From assembly GCA_037447655.1 (NCBI GenBank), contig JBBHKE010002940.1, positions 62,001 through 126,000 on the forward strand: DNA of 64,000 bases, written 5' to 3'. The notes beneath the pieces are model-generated. The model saw only the letters and a program-made list of their open reading frames with translations. It was not told where the DNA came from and ran no database searches. The first letter of the stretch is position 1, and each line of letters starts with the position of its first letter. This document shows, one piece after another, positions 12,257 through 22,782 of the stretch. This DNA is from Zygnema cylindricum. Lineage: Eukaryota; Streptophyta; Zygnematophyceae; Zygnematales; Zygnemataceae. Made by a program: the position numbers and the translations under genes.

Positions 12257-13190
12257 CTCGTGATACGCCAAAACCTATAGTACTATTGTCTTTTCTATCA
12301 AAAAATGTTAATATATCATTATTAAATTTAGCTTTTAAACCATTAGAAGTGGGGACTTTGACAAAAAAAAATTTCCTAGCTAGACCAGGTACAAAAAGGA
12401 CGTTGTGAATGTGAATAGATGCATTAGGGACGTTTACGTCGCCAAAATGAGTAGCCAAAAGAATGCACTCATCTCCTAAGCGAATCTGCATAGGAGATGA
12501 TAAAAGGTGAGTTAAAGAATCGGATCGTGGTGATAGGTGGTGACTAGCATCAATGTCTATAAGCTAATTGCATGGGTTTGAGATAACAAAGCATACCCTT
12601 GTTGAAATTGAGTATCCGGAGGGACAAAAACAGGGATATGATGGGCAACATAGCCATATCCAAATTTTGGTGAGGGAGGGAGTACAAAAAGGGTAGCTAC
12701 AGGAGTGGGATAATTAGGGGGAAATGAGGGGAGGAAACTATCGGCCAAGGGGGGTTAACGGAGTTTGAAGAGGCATATTGCGCTGCAGCGATATAAGATT
12801 GTGGGAAGGAAGGAGAAGGGGAGTAATGGTGAGGAAAAGGAAAATTTGGAGGGAGAGAAGGGTGCGAAAGGAGTTGGGGGTTGGGAAGAACTGGTGGTGT
12901 GGCATGGGCATTGATGGTATTCCCTCTATTTTTAGGGGGATTGGAATCCTCGACTGCTTTCGACCTCGCCAATTTTTGACATTTTTCAATGGCATGTCCT
13001 TTTGTTTTGCAGTAAGTGCAAAACGAACGCTACACCCCCCCTGAGTCAGATTTTTGATTTTAAACAATAAAAGCATTTGAATGAGAGAGATTTGGAGCAA
13101 AAACAGAGAGAAGTTTTGTCTCTTTATGCAAAAGTTTTGTACAAAGGGAGTGAAACGAAATAGATTGGTAAGTCAAAATAAAAGTAATTT
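12252..13190 (-). pseudogene. Old copia element: gag zinc knuckle and protease region
   Basis: The minus strand carries a CCHC zinc knuckle (CTYCKTKGHAIEKC, about 12.97-13.02 kb). A long proline- and serine-rich linker and a copia protease segment follow (IRLGDECILLATHFGDVNV, HNVLFVPGLARKFFFV). The reading resumes at 5821, beyond element A, with the pre-integrase region, so this is the same old element cut in two. The gag core beyond 13.19 kb is not recognisable. Stops and frameshifts are present. Confidence 0.85.
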
Positions 13191-14196
13191 GGTTTATATT
13201 TTGATTTTTTTTTTGTCATCTTTGAATTTCCATTAATTATAAGCGGAATTTTTTATGCATGAGCTTAAAAAACGATTTGTTATAACCAAGTAGGTGTTAT
13301 GTATGTTAACTAGTGTTAATGTTTTGTTAACTTCAGGTCATTGATCCCAAAATAAAATAATAACCCTATTTTATTTCATACACAAACATTATATACATTA
13401 ATATGGATTCGTACTCCAAGACAACATGAATCATTTAAAGTGTAAAAATAAATTAGCGTGAGGATTATTTTAATGTTAATTTATGTCACTTAAATGTTAT
13501 ACTATATTATGTAAGAATATCAGTTATGCTTATTATGTTTAACATAGGTTTTCAATTTTATTTGAGTATGCCAACAGTATTTAGGGTATACAGGCGCCAC
13601 AGAAATCATTTTGATCCTTTAATATTGTAGTTTTTTACACTTATTCAAGATTAGTTATTTTTTCCATGCTTCTCTAATTCTCATGTTTGTTATCATATGT
13701 ATAGATGTGATTGAATGTACAACTTTCATCATCTATGGGTTCCGATTAGGTAAAGGAACTGACGAGAAAGCAACGCGTGTGTGGCAAAAAATCACATACT
13801 AACAATTATTTGCATGGCTCAAAGAATCGACCATACCAGTGAATTCTTAGTAATTTTTTTTTTCATTTTATTCTTTTCGTGGGTTTTACTTTTATTCCAA
13901 ACATACATTTTCGTGGGTTTTACATCAACTGCGAAATTAGGCATATTTCCACATTCTCTCTATCTTTTTTTTATCACCTTTCAAATTTTAACAAAAACCT
14001 TCGACATGTTTTTTTGCAAACAACACATTTGAATTATTTCATCATTTTATAAAGGTTTAAGTATTCTTTGATTGGGTCGCTACCCACAAAACAAGTTTCC
14101 AACTTCTCCAATATAACCCAAATTATTTATCCGAAATTGTTATCCATGGAATTTATTTCTTATAATAATAGTATAGGCGAATTTCTCACAAGAGAA

Positions 14197-14227
<31 letters not shown>

Positions 14228-15069
14228 GAGAGACCTTGTTCAATTTTCACAATTATAGGTCATCATAAAAAATGTGTAGGTGATTTCCACTTCATTTGTT
14301 TAATCAGTACGAGATGTCATGGTCATGTTAAATACAACTTTTAGTATTCACTTGAAAGGAAAATTTTCATTATACAACAAAAAAATAGTTATCTCAAAAT
14401 TTTAGATTCTTTGAATCGGATATTTTATAAGAGAGAAGTCAACAATCGATAGAAAGTTGTCCCTATCTAAAAATGATAACGAAAATAATTTATCAAACGA
14501 ATGACATTCAACAATTAGTTTTTATAAATCATTTTGTCACTCTTTGCTTATATGTTTGTCGAGGTTAACTAGTGGCAAAAGGTCTTATATTATAAAAATG
14601 CATAAGTTTGAATCAATATTATTGCTTCTTGGTAAATTTCCTATTTGGATAGTTTCGATAATCAATCTTATATGTTATTAAATGTGAGGTGCCCCAACAA
14701 ATCGTTCAGGACGTAAAAAGTTGTTATCGTTGATATACAAGTAAACATGCAGTATTTATATGTCCAAGTACTACATACTATATATTGTTAAATTATATAC
14801 AATCTATATTATGCCATGTCACTTATCGCAATCAAGTCTGTATTTGTATAAGACTAGATTTTAGCAAAGAAATAAAACACTTTGATTTATTGATTGGTTT
14901 ATACAAACAAATGTACCAACTTTTCTTGCTTAGAGATACATTTTATTGGCCTTTTACTTACGTGGGAATCATGTTTTGTGTGTGTCCACATGGTATTCAC
15001 GTGATGACACTAAAATAATTATTGTTTAATCAACTCCAAAATAATTAGTGTCAATCAGGCGCAAAGTTC
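13191..15069. other. AT-rich gene-free stretch
   Basis: No conserved coding sequence is seen in either strand. Short frames such as 13781-14032 are hydrophobic by composition only. Confidence 0.5.
14191..14233. repeat. (GA)n microsatellite
   Basis: A nearly pure AG dinucleotide run with two interruptions. Confidence 0.95.
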
Positions 15070-15120
15070 TACCTTTTTTGTACAAAAATGGTTTTACCAT
15101 TGCAAATTTTGCAATAAAAA
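15070..15120 (+). mobile_element. 3' tail of a non-LTR retrotransposon (fragment)
   Basis: TTTTGTAC, then a small hairpin (AATGG-TTTTA-CCATT), then TGCAATAAA match the 3' UTR of the non-LTR element at 36319-36356. Only the tail is present, as expected for a severely 5'-truncated copy. Confidence 0.55.
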
Positions 15121-15156
15121 CTGTCATTGACGCTAATAGCGATTCACGTGTAGTTT
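15121..15156. mobile_element. Right end of a TA-flanked MITE (relic)
   Basis: GACGCTAATAGCGATTCAC followed by GTGTA matches the right terminus of the MITE at 16245-16455. No left end is found, so this copy is truncated. Confidence 0.55.
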
Positions 15157-15929
15157 TATTCGGTGTATTTGCATGGCCGACGGAGTCGAAAGTTGAAAGA
15201 CGGTAAATCCAACAAAGGTTGATGGTTGTCTAAATAATTACCGGCAAATGTAATGACATACCTTTTAGTAACGTTTAAAACACTCAAAAATCATATGCGG
15301 CATTTACTTTTATGTTTTCACCTAGGATGATAAAATATCAAGTTAACTACAAAGTTAAGTACAAAACATTTCTGATCAACCTTGAAAACTAATCAATATG
15401 CGTCGACTCTCGTTTTGGGCAAGCTGATTTTTTTTTCTCATGGCTACTGTAGCTCGCGAATGAGAACTTTTTATTTCATTCCAATCTAAACACCAAGAGC
15501 CAACTAAGGGCACTTTCCCATGTGCTAAAGTTAGGGTATTTTTTCTATCGTTTTCCTGCAAAACTTAGCCCTCAACGAGAAAATCCGAAGCCGTACCAAA
15601 ATATGATATTACCAGTGTACAGTTTGCGCTACCTTGGAACTTTAAATGTGTTTCATTTTGTTGTCTACTGCGATGCAGTTTGTCGTATAGCGCGTTTCGA
15701 CCCACTTTTGTATCCTTTTTGCTCATCTTGAAACATGTAAAAAAATCACCTCGCGAGGTGATTTTAAATAAAGTTCCATGATGTGAACTAATAGGCAGAT
15801 GTTGTCGCACGCGTAGGAGGTTTCTTAAAACTTTTATGTGCGGAGTACCAAAAAAATAACCCATTGCACGTTTACAGCATGTGCGTGATTTTTTTCCTTG
15901 AGCTTTTTTCCGTAATGGGGCCGTGGTGG

Positions 15930-16240
15930 GGTTTGGACCAAAAGACGCCATTTCGCAAAAGCGAAGTCCGTGAAAGGGCCTCTCTCTCTCCCCCTCTCCC
16001 ACTTCTGCATCTATCTCACAATTCTTGCAATGAAAATTGTCAATAGTGGTATCAAATGAAAGATCTCTATAAACAATTTCTTTTCATCTTTGGGCGTATT
16101 TTGATGGCAAGCAGAGTGAGAAAAGACTGGATAACAAAATCGGGAAACCATGGCGGAAAGTTTTAGAATTAGTGACGTCGACGTTACCATAATTGAGCGT
16201 GACGTCAATATGTCACAAACCCTAAACATCTACAATGTCA
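15930..16240. repeat. Dispersed repeat, copy 2
   Basis: Partner of 1600-1925 in the same orientation. Its end block (GACGTCAATATGTCACAAACC CTAAAC, slightly split) also has an inverted relative near 33415-33475. A MITE starts 5 bp beyond it. Confidence 0.6.
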
Positions 16241-16244
16241 CAAC

Positions 16245-16455
16245 TACACTGTGGATTGCTATTAGCGTAATGAAATAGATAGCGTAATGAAACAATTAGC
16301 GTTATTTACGCTATTTGGGAATTTGGGGGTTTTGAGGGAAATCATTTATTCTAATTTGTTTTTTAATGGGTTTTTATTACTCTATTTGAGAATTTGGGTA
16401 AAAAAACGGGGTACCGCAATTAGAGACATTGACGCTAATAGCGATTCACGGTGTA
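16245..16455. mobile_element. MITE with TA flanks (mariner/Stowaway-like ends)
   Basis: The left end TACACTGTGGATTGCTATTA and the right end, read inverted, TACACCGTGAATCGCTATTA differ at three of 20 positions. Both then continue into GCGT. Each end starts with TA, the usual target duplication of Tc1/mariner-type elements. The 211-bp interior is AT-rich and non-coding. Class assignment from TA flanks is inference. Confidence 0.75.
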
Positions 16456-16579
16456 AACGTCTACAACCGTCGCATTTTGTAAACGCCATCAATTGTCGCG
16501 AGTTTTGTAGTCGTCTACATCCGTCACAACTTACACCCACGTCTACATCCGTCACAATTTAAAGTAACGATTTCATTTA

Positions 16580-17381
16580 GGGTAACCTTCCATCAGGCGA
16601 AAAGTGGGGTTGTTTACTGGAGAAAGTACCCTTCCGTACTAGGTCGTACTGTATTTTTTTTTTTTTACAAAAGATGTTTACTAAAAATTCGTTGAGATTC
16701 TCCAGACTTCTTGGAGAAAAATACCACCGTCCGATTTTCAATTTTCGACGCAAACGCTTCTTGTTTTCATTACATAGCTAGTCTCCTCCTACTGTCCTCG
16801 GGAGGAGAGTTTGTCATTACTGGACGCGTGTTTTGGTCCACTTGTAAAGTCAGAGTCGATCCACGACAGACGTGAAGTAATAAACTTACATGTGGAAAAT
16901 GGAGTGTACCGTGTGACATCAAAGCCAGCCTGTTCGACGACGAAAAAATCTTGCTTGTATAGCCAGCCTGTTCGACGACAAAGAAAACTTGGTTGTAAGA
17001 CATCTTGTGACGTCTCCTTGATAAATGTGCGATACAACGATTCACGTACAAATGGTACATTCTTCCACATTTGTACAAACTTTAATTTTGCAACGTTTTT
17101 CGTGGCCGTTGATACAACAACAACCTTAAGAACGTTCAGATTGTACATAAGCGTGACGCTACTAGATATTTTAATCGACGTCTGCCCGTACATATACGCA
17201 GCTGCGATTTTGTCCTTTTGCAAATGATGATTATTCCCGGGCGGCTCAACAGGTCCTACGTGGTACCAATCGCAATCTAACACCTCATTCACTGGCACGA
17301 CCTGATGGAAGGGTGTTACAAATATTACTCCCAGTAAACGTGTTCGTACGATTACTGGGAACGCCTGATGGAAGGTTACCC
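16580..17381. mobile_element. 802-bp DNA transposon with perfect 20-bp TIRs
   Basis: The left end GGGTAACCTTCCATCAGGCG is repeated exactly, inverted, at 17362-17381. The flanks are TCATTTA on the left (16573-16579) and TCATTCA on the right (17382-17388), six of seven positions alike. The immediate TTA/TCA flanks could instead be a 3-bp PIF/Harbinger-type duplication. A second CTTCCATCAGG-like word (inverted at 17301-17313) lies inside the right end. The interior holds a 38-bp direct repeat and no recognisable transposase, although a 198-codon minus frame is open. Confidence 0.8.
16923..16979. repeat. Short direct repeat inside the 802-bp element
   Basis: AGCCAGCCTGTTCGACGAC occurs at 16923-16941 and 16961-16979, period 38 bp. 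Confidence 0.9.
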
Positions 17382-17388
17382 TCATTCA

Positions 17389-18634
17389 TCATCCATTTCC
17401 GGTGTGAATGCAGCAAATGAACTAGCCGTACGGATATTGTTTTGGGTACGTCAGCTTTTTGGCGAAATAAGCGACTTTAACCCGACTTCAATATCCGGCA
17501 ATATTTTGAGGAAGCTCGTTTGTACAGTTTTCATAGAAAGCCGTACATTATTCCAACGTCCGTCTGTTGCGGAAGTGAATTTTTTTCCGGTGGAATAGGC
17601 CATGAATGAAAGGATCGCATTTCGACAAATAGAAATAAAGTTTCGCACGTACAAAGGATTTTAAAAGTTTGATATTATTATCTAATTCGGAAAATCATCG
17701 GAATGAGAAATGCTCCGGTCACATAGAGTCGATGTTCCATCACGTAGAGTCTGTGAGCCACGTGTTCTAAAATGACTCGAGCCACGCAAGCTACGATCCG
17801 ATATTGAATATCTTTTAGATTTTTAGCACCGACAAACTTAACTTCAAACATAGTTGTTCACGGCGATTAGTGCGAACGTACCCCACGTGACGAATTATAC
17901 GTAACAAACGCATTGAACCTTTTGATCAAATCGAAAAAAAAATCGTTAATGAATTTCTTTCCGTACTATTCCGTACATTAAAAAACAAAAAACTATTACA
18001 TATAACGCAGTTTGCAAATTTTTCCTGGTAATGAGCGGTAAAACAATAAACTCTTTATATTTTTATCACACTCTTCTCTTGTATCGGAACTTTTTCACCA
18101 ACTGGTATTAAGTCGTTCGCCATAGAGTACGCTACGCTCTTTTTGGTTCAAATGCAACGAAGGTAAAATTTTATGAAATTTCGTCATCGAGCCTATCTGA
18201 CAGACAAACACGGCCGCCTTCTGTCTGCCTTCTTTCTATATCTCGCAGAAAGCGCACAAACATGGCTGCCTTCTGTGTGCCTTCTTTCTCTATCCCGCAC
18301 ACAGCGCATTACTCCAAGAAAATAAAATACAGACCAAGAACAAATGACATTTTTCACATTCAACAATTTGCACGACATAGAAATTTGCACGATTTATGGG
18401 CATGATTGCTTTGTCGAAGTCTGGAGGCGAGGATAGTAAAAAGATTGGGAGGGAGGAGGGTAGGATATGGAGAAGCGGCTTCCTCGCGGTTTCGTTTTCA
18501 ATGTTCCATGGCGTCTTCTTTAAAAAAAAAATGTAGAAGACGCCCGTACAAATTTCAAACTGAACGCCCGAAATAATTGTGACGTACAACGTTTTTTTTC
18601 GAAAATGTCCGTACATTTTCGATTATATAACGTA
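17389..18634. other. Gene-free stretch left of the copia array
   Basis: No recognised coding sequence. It contains the 52-bp tandem repeat at 18204-18307 and, close to the array, text rich in GTAC words. Confidence 0.5.
18204..18307. repeat. Two-copy tandem repeat, 52-bp unit
   Basis: Units at 18204-18255 and 18256-18307 both run from ACAAACAYGGCYGCCTTCTG to a GCGC end, with a few substitutions. Confidence 0.9.
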
Positions 18635-18639
18635 CAACT
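18635..18639. repeat. Target site duplication (left) of the composite copia array
   Basis: CAACT, repeated exactly at 31622-31626 just outside LTR4. Confidence 0.9.
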
Positions 18640-19683
18640 TGAAACTCTGAGACCTCCATAAGTCCTCAGAGTGGACAACTTACAAGAAGCCTCTAGGATA
18701 ATCCTGACCCTTTTGTGTTTCAGCAAAAATAACTGCCACCCTGGCAAACAAAAACTCTGACCAACTTCACACCTGTGAAGACAAGACTCCCCTGAGTCGA
18801 TAGCAAAAAGAATCTTTGAATTTGCTCCCCTGAGCACTAAGTTATTGAGGGTCAAAGTTGACCTTTTTTACAAAAGCTCTCCGGGAGAGAGGATCCTATC
18901 TCCTAATTTTTCTAAGTCTTATCTCTCTCACAGACTCTATCTACTGATGTACGGAATCAATCAAATTTCTCCTCCGTACACAAAAGTACAGTCGCCGGTG
19001 TACTTTATGTACTAAATTTGTACAACACGACCTTAATATCGACACATGTCATATCCGAATTCGGTGCCGTAATCTCCGGAGATACCACGATCCAATTTTA
19101 TTTCGCCACGTGTCATCCGATGTGGCGATGCCCACAAACCGCCGAATTCTTCTTCGGAGATCTCGGCGCTAATTCTGGCCGTCCGATTAAATTCCCATTT
19201 GATAGGAGCCGTAATAAATACATGCGCGGTATTTATTTCGCTTACGAAATCAATGCGCGGTATTGATTTCTTATCCGTACTGCAGTTCGTACTTTTACAC
19301 TACCGGTTATATGTATCCCGTAAACAATTATAGTTAAATGATTTATCCTACGTATTAATGTTTAAATTAATATCAAACTATATAGTACGTAACACTACTT
19401 CAAGACTTAACGGCTAGGATTACCTACTACCGGCAGTTTGCCATCCGGTAGGTACCAGGTTCAAATCATGTGGCCGCCGCATATATTTTTACTTAATAAA
19501 CCCCAAATATATATTTCTCGTAAACCTCAGGATAGCTTAGGTAGCCATGGCTCTAGCTTCCTCTCCAATTTCTCAGTGACTGCGACAAGTTTGAGAGTTC
19601 GAGAGAGAAGTTAGAGGTAGACTGCCTCGGCTTCTTTCTTATTTCTGACCTAGAAAATACTTTAAAAACCATTAATTTCTACA
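18640..19683 (-). repeat. LTR1 (outer pair, element 3' side)
   Basis: TG...CA ends, 1044 bp. Nearest relative in the window is LTR4. The antisense B-box-like word is GGTTCAAATCA at 19458-19468. Confidence 0.92.
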
Positions 19684-19755
19684 CTCCCTTTATTTTCTAG
19701 TTAATCTTTAATTTCATACCACACTTCTCCCTGCAGAAAATTAGCTTAGGGGAAG
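19684..19755 (-). pseudogene. 72-bp stub of the outer element: polypurine tract and RNase H tail
   Basis: Inverted, it reads the end of the RNase H domain (KLIFCREKCG) and the polypurine tract AAAATAAAGGGAG abutting LTR1. It stops abruptly at GGAAG, where LTR2 begins. Its details (TTCTCCCTGCAGAAAATT) differ from the corresponding text in both internal domains (TTTTCC.TGCAAAAAATT), so it belongs to the outer element. Confidence 0.85.
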
Positions 19756-20813
19756 TGAAACTCTGAGACATCCATGAGTCCTCAGAGTGGACAGCTTCCA
19801 AGAAGCCTCTAGGATAACCCTCACCCCTTTCTGTTTCAGCAAAAAAAACTGCCACCCTGGCAGACAAAAACTTTGACCAACTTCACCCTTGTGAAGATAA
19901 GCCTCCCCTGAGTCGATAGCAAAAAGAATCTCTGAATTTGCTCTCCTGAGCAGTAAGTTATGGATGGTCAAAGTTGACCTTTTGTACAGAAGCTCTCTGG
20001 GAGAGAGGGTCCTATCTTCTAATTTTTCTAAGTCATATCTCTCTCACAGACTCTATCTAGTGATGTACGGAACCAATCAGAATGCAGCTCCGTACACAAA
20101 AGTACAGCTGCCGGTGTACTTTATGTACGACCATTGTACGACATGGCCTAAATGTCGTTACGTGGTATGTCCGGATTTGCTCCTTTAATCCTCGGAGATG
20201 CCGCGATCCAATGTCATTCCGCCACGTGTCATCCGATCTGGCGATGACCATAAACCGCCAAAATCCTCTTCCGCGATCTCGGCGTTAATTACGGCCGTTC
20301 GATTAAATTCACATTTAATCGTAGCCGTAATAAATACATGCGCCATATTTCTTTCACTAAAGAAATAAATGCGCGGTATTGGTTTCTTGTCCGTACCGGA
20401 ATCCGTACTTTTACATTTACTGGATATATGACTCTTGTAAGCAGTTACAGTTAAATGAACTTTTCTACATTTAAATGTTTAAATAAATATCAAACCCTAT
20501 ATTACGTAACACTACTTCTAGACTTAGCGGCTAAGGCTACCGGTTATCGGCTGTCTGCCGGCCGGCAGGTCCCAGGTTCAAATCCTGCCGCCGGCACATA
20601 TCTTTTAGTAAAATAAAACCCCTAACTAAAATATATTTTCTCGTAAACCTTCGGATAGCCTAGGTAGCCATGGCTCTAGCTCCCTCTCCAATTTCTCAGT
20701 GACTGCGACAAGTTTGAGAAGTTGGAGAGAGAAATTAGAGGTAGACTGCCTCGACTTCTTTCTTATTTCTATTCAGACCTAGAAAATACTTTAAAAGACC
20801 ATTAATTTCTACA
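19756..20813 (-). repeat. LTR2 (inner pair, element 3' side)
   Basis: TG...CA ends, 1058 bp. Nearest relative is LTR3. It has the best tRNA-like antisense segment among these LTRs, with B box GGTTCAAATCC at 20575-20585. Confidence 0.92.
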
Positions 20814-20831
20814 CTCCCCTTATTTTCTAGT
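20814..20831 (-). promoter_or_regulatory. Polypurine tract of internal domain 1
   Basis: On the minus strand the sequence AGAAAATAAGGGGAG directly precedes the 3' LTR, the expected plus-strand primer for reverse transcription. Confidence 0.8.
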
Positions 20832-21375
20832 CAATCTTTAATTTTAGACCACACTTTTCCTTGCAAAAAATTAGCTTAGAGGAAGGCACAAGTTTGGTCA
20901 TCATATCTGCTACCATCTCACTATCTGGTCGGTACTCTAAACTGATTATTTTGTTTTCTACTTTCTCTCTAACAAAACTGAGTCTAATGTCCATGTGTTT
21001 AGCTTTAAAATGATGTTTAGGATTGGCAGAAATAGCGATTGCTGCCTGATTATCACAAAAGAATTTCTGCACACCACTCTTAAGGTGACCAAGCTCACCA
21101 AGCAAAGACTTGACCCACATCTATTCTTTTACAGCAGAGCAAGAGGCCATATACTCAGCCTCCATGGTTCACTGAGCAATAACTTTTTGCTCTTTGCTAC
21201 TCCAACAGCAAGCCCCATCACCCACATATAATACATATCCAGAAGTGCATCTCCTCATCGGAGCATCACCATAACTGGCATCACTCCAAGTAGTGATGTC
21301 AGTATTCTCCCCACCCAAATGCAACCATAGATCCCTAGTTCCTATCAAATATCTAAGGACTCTCTTAGCTGCCTC
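20827..21375 (-). pseudogene. RNase H domain of internal 1
   Basis: Copia RNase H: WLHLGGENTDITTWSDASYG, then SGYVLYVGDG, then an interrupted AEYMASCSAVKE, then KFFCDNQAAIAISANPKHH and ADMMTKLVPS. Stops are a TAG after NAPTKKN (joins the RT), a TGA after KVIAQ (21169-21171) and a TAG before MWVKS (21121-21123). The last two are at the same codons in internal 2. Confidence 0.9.
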
Positions 21376-22782
21376 CTAATTCTTCTTAGTGGGAGCATTT
21401 AGACTTCTACTCAGCACTCCTACAGCTGCAGCTAAATCCGACCGGGTACAATTCATAAAATAGATTAGACTTCCCACTACTTGCGTGTAAGGAATAGTCT
21501 GCATGAACTTCTGTTCTTCAGGAGATAATTCCTTGTCTAAGACTATGACTCCTTCTTCCTCACTCCCCTCAGTTCCCTTCTTCAACTCCATTGGAGTTGT
21601 ACAACTATTAGCTTTATCAATTTGAAATTTTTCAAGCATGTTCGCTATTGCTTCCTTTTGAGTCAATCTTATAATTTTTATTTTACGGTCTCTCTCTACT
21701 TGAATTCCCAAAATATATTTTGCTTCCCCCATATCCTTCATTTCAAATCTCCCCTTAAGATCGGTTTTCAGTTTATTAATTTTTTCCATTGATATACTTA
21801 AGACAAGCAAATCATCAACATAAATTGCAATAAATATAAAACCTTCCTCATCTTCGAAAACATAGATTGAGTGATCTGAGCTGATCCGGATATATCCTTG
21901 ACCGGTAAGAAACTCATCAACCTTCCTATTCCACTGTCGAGGCGCCTGTTTCAAACCATAAAGGGATTTAATCAGCCGGCATACCTTAATCTCCTCTCCT
22001 TCCTCCACAAACCCTTCGGGTTGTCGCATGAAGATCTCCTCTTCCAAATCTCCATGCAAAAAGGCTGTCTTGATGTCCATCTGGTGCACTTCCATGTCTT
22101 CCGCTGATGCCAAGCTGAGAAGTATGCAGACGGAGGGAAATCTGAGTACCGGCGCAAAGGTTTCCTCGTAGTCAATTCCCTCTTTTTGTGTAAATCCCTT
22201 TGCCACTAATCGGGCCTTGTAGCGCTCGATTGTGTTATCTGGGTTCAGTTTTAATTTGAAAACCCACTTACAACCGATTGGTTTTCGGTTAGGTGGACAA
22301 TCCACCAGCTCCCAAGTATCGGCTGCCATACTAAAGGCCATCTCCTCATTGATGGTTGTCTTCCACCGATTTCTTTCAGGACAAGTCATCGCCTCTCCAT
22401 AAGTTTGAGGTTCATCTTGATGAGATAGTTTAGTTACCTTGTTATTAACCTGTTTTTCTTGCAGTCTTTTGCTATTTCTCCTTCCCCCCTCAAAATCTGA
22501 GACCGGAATAGATGGTTCTCGTGGATTTTTTCGAACAAACTCGGCTTCTCCCCTATCCCTTGATTCTGAATCAATTTCCACCACGTCTTCCGCTTCGGGT
22601 AGAGTTGTCACTGGAGTTTCCACAACCGAGTCCTTTTCGGTCTGATTTGTACCTGCAAAAATGTCATCTTCTCTAAAACCTGGATAGTTATGAAGCTCAA
22701 AGTCATCAGAATTTTTTGACTGAAATCTGATTTTTATTGACTTCGTATATTTGAAGGGATCCACAGACTTTCCTTCATGCAT
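21376..22782 (-). pseudogene. Reverse transcriptase of internal 1 (468-codon open frame)
   Basis: Starts in the integrase C-terminal linker (KSVDPFKYTKSI), passes an acidic/serine-rich linker and enters the RT at EAMTCPERNRWKTTINEEM. RT landmarks: PIGCKWVFKLKLNPDN, YKARLVAKGFTQKEGIDYEE, DIKTAFLHGDLEEEIFMRQ, KSLYGLKQAPRQWN, and the catalytic IAIYVDDLLVLS. It then reads VGSLIYFMNCTRSDLAAAVG. The frame is long, but upstream and downstream stops make Pol as a whole non-functional. It copies the element RNA into DNA in related active elements. Confidence 0.92.

Noticed and set aside
16770-17385. 198- and 102-codon minus-strand frames inside the 802-bp element
   Set aside because: No transposase or other motif seen, and the frames overlap the terminal repeat; probably chance.
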